A DNA stretch of 53,521 bases, from the NCBI GenBank assembly GCA_001801215.1, contig MGXA01000083.1:1-53521 (forward strand), written 5' to 3'. Under the pieces are notes generated by a model. That model made no database searches, was not told where the DNA came from, and saw only the letters and a list, made by a program, of their open reading frames with translations. Below, in pieces: positions 48,892 through 53,521 of the stretch (position 1 is the first letter of the stretch; every line of letters starts with the position of its first letter). Source of the DNA: Gallionellales bacterium RIFCSPLOWO2_02_FULL_59_110 (GTDB lineage Bacteria; Pseudomonadota; Gammaproteobacteria; Burkholderiales; Gallionellaceae). The translations under genes were made by a program, and so were the position numbers.

Positions 48892-49110
48892 ATGAACTGG
48901 GATCGCATTGAAGGTAATTGGAAGCAATTCAAGGGTAACGTCAAGCAACAGTGGGGCAAGCTTACCGACGATCAGCTCGACGTGATTGCGGGCAAACGCG
49001 ATCACTTGGTCGGCAAGATTCAGGAAACGTATGGCATCTCTAAGGATGAAACGGAGAAGCAGCTTGCCGCATGGCAAGAGCGTCTGAATGAAGTGGAACA
49101 TTCCAAGTGA
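48892..49110 (+). CDS. CsbD family stress protein
   Basis: Small soluble protein of 72 residues. It matches the CsbD pattern: NWDRIEGNWKQFKGNVKQQWGKLTDDQLDVIAGKRDHLVGKIQ in pieces, with the W..IEG.W and GK.T...L..I.G....L.GK.Q..YG spacing. CsbD genes are induced in general stress or stationary phase in many bacteria; the molecular function is unknown. A good ribosome site (TAGGAG) lies upstream. The gene is followed on the same strand by three small envelope protein genes, making a likely stress set. Confidence 0.92.
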   Translation: MNWDRIEGNWKQFKGNVKQQWGKLTDDQLDVIAGKRDHLVGKIQETYGISKDETEKQLAAWQERLNEVEHSK

Positions 49111-49178
49111 TAGTGAGCCGGAGGCGAGTGCCCCGGTTATGCATCACTCTTTAACTCAACCGTATCAAAGGAGCAGCA

Positions 49179-49790
49179 ATGAATAAATTACACATTACCG
49201 CAATTCTGGCCGTAACCAGCCTCGCATTCAGCACTGGCGCGCTGGCACAAAACATGTCGAAGAGCGAATACAAGGCTGCCAAGGAAAGCGTCTCGGTCGA
49301 GTACAAGTCCGCCAAGGCGAATTGCGGCTCATTCGCCGCAAACGCCAAGGATGTCTGCATGGCCGAAGCAAAGGGCAAGGAAAAGGTCGCGGAAGCAGAA
49401 CTCGAAGCACGCTACAAGCCTTCCAGGAAAGCGGACTACAAAGTCACTGTTGCCAAGGCGGAAGCGTACTATGCAGTTAACAAGGAAAAGTGCGACGACA
49501 AAGCGGGCAACGACAAGGACGTCTGCGTGAAAGAAGCGAAAGCCGCCCTGGTGCGCGCCCAATCGGATGCCGAGGCACAGTTGAAAACCTCTGACGCAAA
49601 CGCAACGGCCAAGAAGGAGTCATCCGAGGCGCGCACGGAGGCCAAGGAAAAAGGCAGCGAAGCGCGTAAGGATGCAGCGGCTGACAAGCGCGACGCGAAT
49701 TATGCAGTGGCGAAAGAAAAATGCGATGCCATGTCGGGCGATGCCAAGGAACGTTGCGTGAAAGATGCAAAGAAGCAATACGGCAAATAA
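49179..49790 (+). CDS. Periplasmic charged helical protein with three cysteine-pair repeats
   Basis: Protein of 203 residues, unknown family. Signal peptide (ITAILAVTSLAFSTGALAQ), then highly charged Ala/Lys/Glu-rich helices. Three repeats contain a cysteine pair with the same layout: NCGSFAANAKDVC, KCDDKAGNDKDVC and KCDAMSGDAKERC, each preceded by Y..A..K and followed by K.A. The cysteines could form local disulfides after export. It looks like a periplasmic stress or metal-related protein, but I cannot name a function. AAAGGAG stands before the ATG. Codon use is similar to its neighbours. Confidence 0.8.
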   Translation: MNKLHITAILAVTSLAFSTGALAQNMSKSEYKAAKESVSVEYKSAKANCGSFAANAKDVCMAEAKGKEKVAEAELEARYKPSRKADYKVTVAKAEAYYAVNKEKCDDKAGNDKDVCVKEAKAALVRAQSDAEAQLKTSDANATAKKESSEARTEAKEKGSEARKDAAADKRDANYAVAKEKCDAMSGDAKERCVKDAKKQYGK

Positions 49791-49844
49791 GCCGCCGGGC
49801 AGGAATTTTCCTGGCCCCGGATATTTAACACGGAGGTATTTCAA

Positions 49845-50060
49845 ATGAACACGATACGAAAAATGATGGTGAATGTGGCAGCAGTAGTCTTGCTGGCCGG
49901 CCTGGTTGGGTGTTCCGGCATGTCGGCACAGGACAAAAGCACTGCGATCGGCGCGGGTGTCGGTGCGGTGGGCGGTTCCGTTCTGACCGGCGGCAGCGCA
50001 GCAGGAACAATCGGTGGAGCGGCGGTCGGCGGCGTTATCGGCCACGAGATCAAAAAATAA
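49845..50060 (+). CDS. Small glycine-zipper lipoprotein (OsmB-like)
   Basis: Protein of 71 residues. Lipoprotein signal VVLLAGLVGC (Cys23), a short linker and a glycine zipper (TAIGAGVGAVGGSVLTGGSAAGTIGGAAVGGVIGHEI in parts). Similar in design to OsmB, an osmotically induced lipoprotein of E. coli. GGAGG is present near the ATG (ACGGAGGTATTTCAAATG). It is the third gene of the csbD set. Confidence 0.85.
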   Translation: MNTIRKMMVNVAAVVLLAGLVGCSGMSAQDKSTAIGAGVGAVGGSVLTGGSAAGTIGGAAVGGVIGHEIKK

Positions 50061-50199
50061 CATCGCGGCCATCTATGCAGCAGTTGCGCCGGCCCAATAG
50101 GCGCAGTTGTGTGCATGGCTCATCAAGCAGAAAATCCGATTCATGCTTTACGGCACGAACACTCTTGCCTTTTGGCAAGTGGATAATTAGGAGATACAA

Positions 50200-50397
50200 A
50201 TGATGAAACTCGGAAAGAACGTCAGTGCAGCCTTGGTCATGTGTGCGTTGCTCGCGGCAATATCCGGCTGCCAGAAACAGGAAGGCCCGGTGGAGCGTGC
50301 CGGCAAGGAAGTTGACCAGGCGGTAGAAAAGGCGGGAGAGAAAATCGAAAAAGCCGGTGAGAACATTCAGGATGCGGCAAAGGGTGACAAGAAGTAA
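50200..50397 (+). CDS. Small lipoprotein, entericidin-like layout
   Basis: Protein of 65 residues. Signal with lipobox ISGC (Cys24), then a charged amphipathic helix EGPVERAGKEVDQAVEKAGEKIEKAGENIQDAAKG. The repeat of AGKEVD/AGEKIE/AGENIQ resembles the linker of the BON lipoprotein at 43232 and small lipoproteins called entericidin-like. Function unknown. AGGAG before the first ATG; a second ATG follows directly at 50203. Confidence 0.8.
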   Translation: MMKLGKNVSAALVMCALLAAISGCQKQEGPVERAGKEVDQAVEKAGEKIEKAGENIQDAAKGDKK

Positions 50398-50797
50398 TTG
50401 TTGGGTATTCCTGGCGCGAAGCGTTGCCGTAAATAAAGTCCCGTAACTTGCGGTGGTCAGTTGTACGGTCGGATTCTGGTTTGCTTCCGGAGTTGTTTAC
50501 CCCGAAGCCTTGCGGCAGAGACGGCGTGCGTGGCACGTTTTATGCTTTCTGCGTTATGTGGGCTACCGCACAGAGCGACTTCAGCTGCGATGTGACAATC
50601 GCCCCGCAGCAGCGGGCAGCAGCGGAAGTGCTGAGAAGTGTTATTCAAGGCGGGTTTTATAAATGCGGGCTTTATAAATGCGTTGACATAAGACAGTCAA
50701 CGTGTTCAACTACTTACGTGTATCACTGCACAAGCCAGATGAAATTGAGGCTGGAATTAATCGTTTTTGCCCATTACTCACAAATTAGGAGCATGCA
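50398..50797. other. Gene-free region upstream of the IPTL-CTERM protein
   Basis: 400 bp with no supported gene. It contains operator site 6 (50555-50574), a 12-base direct repeat TTTATAAATGCG (about 50655-50685), and the inverted pair GTTGAC/GTCAAC near 50681-50700. TTGACA at about 50683 could be a -35, but I find no matching -10. TTAGGAG before 50798 is the ribosome site. Confidence 0.55.
50555..50574 (+). promoter_or_regulatory. Predicted operator, site 6, upstream of the IPTL-CTERM protein
   Basis: TATGTGGGCTACCGCACAGA, 224 bp before the start codon. The right half CCGCACAGA and left TATGTG agree with the other sites. Confidence 0.5.
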
Positions 50798-52123
50798 ATG
50801 AACGTTCAGATTTTCTCCGCAACTCAATCACGGCACGTTGTGCCATGCGTTTCCAGATCTGACTCCAGTTTCAATCGAATATATCGCGGCTTGCTGGCTT
50901 GCTTGGGGGTTGCGGTTTTATTGGTTTCCGCCCCGGCACTGGCCGCGACTGCGCCAGCCCTTTTAACAACTGCCCCATATGGTGTTCTTTCCAGCACCTA
51001 CACCAACACCGTAGCAGGAACCACTATTACTGGAGATCTTGGATATGTCGCCGCCGGCGCACCCGCTGTGATGCCCTTGGTGAGTGGCGCGACAGTCATC
51101 ACTCCACCGGCTCAAGCCGGGCTGGATCAGGGCACTGCCTTGGCGACACTGATGGCCCCTACCCAAGCATGTATTTCTCTCGGCGCTGCAATTGCTCTAA
51201 ACACAGTAAATCTTGGGGCTGGGCCGGGCGTCTTTCCTCCCGGTTGCTATTCCACCACTGGCGCAATGGATATCGCCTTAAGCACGACAGTGACCCTCAG
51301 CGGTGCCGGCGTTTACATCTTCAAGTCAGCAGGAGCAATTACTACAGGAGCCAATTCCAGAGTTGTCTTGGCCGGTGGCGCCTGCGGATCCGATGTGTTT
51401 TGGACTGGTGTCGGCGCCACAACGCTTGGAGCATACACTGGAGCATTACCTGCACCTACTACGTTCGTTGGAACTATTATCGACGATGCGGGCATCACGC
51501 TAGGAGAGTTCGCAAATTTGGCAGGTAGAGCCTTGGCATTTGGTGGTACCGTCACGACAGATAAAAATACAATTACGGTTCCTACTTGCGCCCCATTCGT
51601 TCCACCTGCGACACCCGCAGGTCAAACCGCGAGCAGCAAGGCCTTCTTCCCGACCACCATCGCTGCGGGCGGAGTATCCAGGCTCACCATTACGTTGAGC
51701 AATAACAACGCTGGTGTCGCCACGCTGGACGCTGGGGGCTTCACCGATACCTTGCCCGCTGGCCTGGTGATTGCGCCCACCCCGAATGCCGTCACCAGTT
51801 GTGGCGGCATCGCTCCCGCTGGCGTGGTAACCACCGGCGCAAACTCAGTGAGCTTGTCGGCTGGGACTACGATCCCGGGCGGCGCGCCCGGCATGTGTAC
51901 GGTGGCTGTGGACGTGACCGCCGCAGCCGCTGGTAGCTACACCAATACGCTGCCTGTCTTGTTTACCGACCAAGTTGAAAGTGCCGCCCCTGCCGGCGTG
52001 ACTTTATCCGTCTTGGCGGTGTCCGCCTCGGGTATCCCCACGCTTTCCGAATGGGCGATGATCCTGCTGGCATCCCTCCTGGCCATGCTGGGTTTTGCAG
52101 CGATGCGCAAACAGGCAAGATAA
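50798..52123 (+). CDS. DUF3494 ice-binding-like protein with IPTL-CTERM sorting signal
   Basis: Exported protein of 441 residues. After a signal peptide (ACLGVAVLLVSAPALAA) comes a DUF3494 beta-solenoid (about 50-270): TNTVAGTTITGDLGY, FPPGCYSTTGAMDIAL, GAGVYIFKSAGAITTG, DVFWTGVGATTLGAYTG, GRALAFGGTVTTDKNTI. A second, beta-rich repeat-type domain (about 285-405) follows. The C-terminus is the tripartite signal: IPTL at 413-416 in GIPTLSEWAMILL, a hydrophobic helix, then RKQAR. DUF3494 members include ice-binding proteins, but most are untested. It should be processed by the exosortase H encoded just downstream. Confidence 0.92.
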   Translation: MNVQIFSATQSRHVVPCVSRSDSSFNRIYRGLLACLGVAVLLVSAPALAATAPALLTTAPYGVLSSTYTNTVAGTTITGDLGYVAAGAPAVMPLVSGATVITPPAQAGLDQGTALATLMAPTQACISLGAAIALNTVNLGAGPGVFPPGCYSTTGAMDIALSTTVTLSGAGVYIFKSAGAITTGANSRVVLAGGACGSDVFWTGVGATTLGAYTGALPAPTTFVGTIIDDAGITLGEFANLAGRALAFGGTVTTDKNTITVPTCAPFVPPATPAGQTASSKAFFPTTIAAGGVSRLTITLSNNNAGVATLDAGGFTDTLPAGLVIAPTPNAVTSCGGIAPAGVVTTGANSVSLSAGTTIPGGAPGMCTVAVDVTAAAAGSYTNTLPVLFTDQVESAAPAGVTLSVLAVSASGIPTLSEWAMILLASLLAMLGFAAMRKQAR

Positions 52124-52143
52124 AGGTGGTTGTAGTAAATACG

Positions 52144-52166
52144 GGGGCGCGCAAGCGCCCCTTTTT
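52144..52166 (+). terminator. Rho-independent terminator after the IPTL-CTERM gene
   Basis: GGGGCGC (52144-52150), loop GCAA, GCGCCCC (52155-52161), then TTTTT. A textbook hairpin with T-run, 20 bp after the stop codon. Confidence 0.9.
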
Positions 52167-52223
52167 GTTTGTATGCACGGCGTGGCATACTTACCATGGC
52201 TTCAATCTCAAGCTACTTAATTT

Positions 52224-52772
52224 ATGTTGCGCTTCTTCATTCTCTTCGTTGTCATTCTGGTAGCCTTGTTCGCAGCCGAACTGACGCCGCCTGTACAAAG
52301 CGCCGTCGTGCTGCCGTGGACCGAAGCGCTTGCACGTATCAGTGCCGGTTTGATCACGCTCTTCGATTCGCACGTTGTCGCGTTCGGCAAGATTTTGCAG
52401 AACACCACCAACGGATTTGCGGTTTCCATCGAGGCGGGATGCAACGGTATCGAAGCGGCCATAGTCCTCATTGCCGCCATGCTCGCCTTTCCCGCGCCGT
52501 GGAAACACCGCGTGATCGGAATTTTCACCGGCCTGTTTGCGGTGCAGGTGTTGAATATTGTGCGCGTGATCAGCCTGTTCTATATCGGCCAGTGGAATAT
52601 GAAAGTATTCGAGTGGGCGCATCTCTATCTGTGGCAGGCGCTCATCATGCTCGATGTGCTGATTGTCTGGCTGGTCTGGATTCGGATGTTGCCTCCGCCT
52701 CCGCCTCCGCCCCCTGCCGCGCCATCTTCGCCATCGGCAAATGCCGGAACGCAGCCGGCGACAGCGCCATGA
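52224..52772 (+). CDS. xrtH: Exosortase H (IPTL-CTERM specific)
   Basis: Integral membrane cysteine protease/transpeptidase that cuts IPTL-CTERM proteins during their sorting to the cell surface. The 182-residue protein has about five hydrophobic helices. The catalytic triad positions of exosortases are present: Cys73 (EAGCNGIEA), Arg114 (NIVRVISLFYIG) and His133 (WAHLYLWQ). It ends in a proline-rich tail (PPPPPPPPAAPSSPS). The gene follows a strong terminator, so it should have its own promoter or rely on readthrough. It overlaps the next gene by ATGA. No strong ribosome site is visible. Confidence 0.93.
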   Translation: MLRFFILFVVILVALFAAELTPPVQSAVVLPWTEALARISAGLITLFDSHVVAFGKILQNTTNGFAVSIEAGCNGIEAAIVLIAAMLAFPAPWKHRVIGIFTGLFAVQVLNIVRVISLFYIGQWNMKVFEWAHLYLWQALIMLDVLIVWLVWIRMLPPPPPPPPAAPSSPSANAGTQPATAP

Positions 52773-53356
52773 CGGTGTGGACTCATCCGCTCGGAAAGTT
52801 TGTTCTGCGCACCATCCTGTGGTTGCCGCTTTGCTTTGCGGCCTGGTATTACAGCGCAAAGTATCACGCATTTTTCGCTGGTGAACTGGCTCTTTGGCTG
52901 GTGGATCAGTTCAAATCCGGCATCGTGTCGTCGCTGGAGCATCCGGGGTTCGATCTGGTATTTGTGACTACCCTTGAGGTGCATTCCGAGCCGGGATTGA
53001 CCGCATTGCTGGTGCCGGAAGTGAATCCCTTGCTTTACACCTACGGATTGGCCCTTTTTCTTGCGTTGATGCTTGCCGCTCGCGCCAGGTGGTGGAAAAT
53101 CCTGATTGGAGCCATTGTTCTCCTGCCCTTCCAGAGCTGGGGCATCGCTTTCGATTTTCTGGTGCAAATCGGCGTAAAACTCGGACCTGATGTTGCAGCG
53201 CAGGCCGGTTTGATCGGCTGGCGCACAGAGGCCATCGCGCTGGGTTATCAGGTCGGAAATCTCATTTTCCCCACTCTTATTCCCGTTGTGTTGTGGGCAC
53301 TCTTTAACCGGACGTTCATTGAGAGCGTGCTATGGCGCAGGCCTGCGACACCCTGA
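52769..53356 (+). CDS. Exosortase H-associated membrane protein
   Basis: Membrane protein of 195 residues with four predicted helices (FVLRTILWLPLCFAAWYYSA, LYTYGLALFLALMLAAR, ILIGAIVLLPFQSWGIAFDFLV, LIFPTLIPVVLWALF). It starts in an ATGA overlap with xrtH. Proteins of this size and topology often follow xrtH and are annotated as exosortase H-associated; their role in sorting is unknown. PEVNPLLYTYGL and PFQSWGIAFDFL are the parts I recognise. Confidence 0.8.
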   Translation: MTVWTHPLGKFVLRTILWLPLCFAAWYYSAKYHAFFAGELALWLVDQFKSGIVSSLEHPGFDLVFVTTLEVHSEPGLTALLVPEVNPLLYTYGLALFLALMLAARARWWKILIGAIVLLPFQSWGIAFDFLVQIGVKLGPDVAAQAGLIGWRTEAIALGYQVGNLIFPTLIPVVLWALFNRTFIESVLWRRPATP

Positions 53357-53446
53357 ACAACCCTCGATGACCAAGGTATCGTAGTGCTTTTGCGCGTCCG
53401 ACATGCCGCCGTTAAACCTAAGCCGGACGAGCCGGAACCAAACGGG

Positions 53447-53521
53447 TAGCCCGGATGAAACGCAGTGAAATCCGGGAACGGATATGATGCCCCCGGATTC
53501 CGCTATCGCTGCATCCGGGCT
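53447..53521. repeat. REP/BIME-like palindromic repeat at the window end
   Basis: TAGCCCGGATGAAACGCAGT and further on GCATCCGGGCT at the edge form outer arms; an inner AATCCGGG/CCCCCGGATT pair is also present. Same class as AGCCCGG sequences at 834-842 and 15821-15830. The rest of 53357-53446 shows no gene. Confidence 0.75.

Noticed and set aside
50798..52123. Proven antifreeze protein
   Set aside because: DUF3494 includes many proteins without tested ice binding; sequence alone does not decide, so I only call it ice-binding-like.

Overview
The window reads as chromosomal DNA of a Gram-negative betaproteobacterium. The grounds are the gene orders trxA-rho and bamD facing rluD-pgeF, an outer-membrane TonB-dependent receptor, OmpA and many lipoproteins, and an exosortase H / IPTL-CTERM pair. 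Codon use is GC-rich. A member of the Nitrosomonadales/Gallionellaceae is my guess, not proven. I see no tRNA, rRNA, CRISPR array, prophage or transposase gene. Short palindromic intergenic repeats are frequent and appear to have damaged some gene starts.

Layout. 1-8.5 kb is housekeeping: the end of a TlpA-like thioredoxin, a rhodanese, rho, trxA, a NUDIX hydrolase, bamD, rluD, pgeF, nadE and an ABC ATPase. 8.6-10.7 kb holds a hicB-hicA toxin-antitoxin pair and scpA-scpB; both scp gene starts are disturbed next to palindromic repeats. 11.0-15.8 kb is a TonB receptor, YfiR-family protein and CHASE8-like/GGDEF/EAL protein operon. 16-26.7 kb is glycogen and sugar metabolism: pgi, glgB, glgC, two GH57 enzymes and an MscS channel with a cyclic-nucleotide-binding domain. 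accA and tilS follow.

29.7-42.4 kb is a large signalling island: a Crp/Fnr-type regulator, two big PAS hybrid kinases, three receiver proteins (one HD-GYP, one with an HPt-like tail that has lost its histidine) and a double-receiver kinase. Most genes overlap by the four bases ATGA. Several modules are recent copies of each other. 42.6-50.4 kb is a cluster of small envelope and stress proteins (LapA-like, coiled coil, BON lipoproteins, OmpA, glycine-zipper proteins, an Ig-like repeat lipoprotein, CsbD). 50.8-53.4 kb is a DUF3494/IPTL-CTERM surface protein followed by exosortase H and its membrane partner.

The most interesting observation joins the last three regions. Six copies of a 20-bp inverted repeat, consensus TATGTRCGNTAGCGCACRGA, lie in non-coding DNA (one just overlaps a stop codon) upstream of the Crp/Fnr gene, the second PAS kinase, the glycine-zipper lipoprotein, both sides of the Ig-like/csbD divergent region, and the IPTL-CTERM protein. 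The best palindrome is in front of the Crp/Fnr gene. I infer an envelope-stress/surface regulon controlled, and probably autoregulated, by that Crp/Fnr protein; this is not proven.
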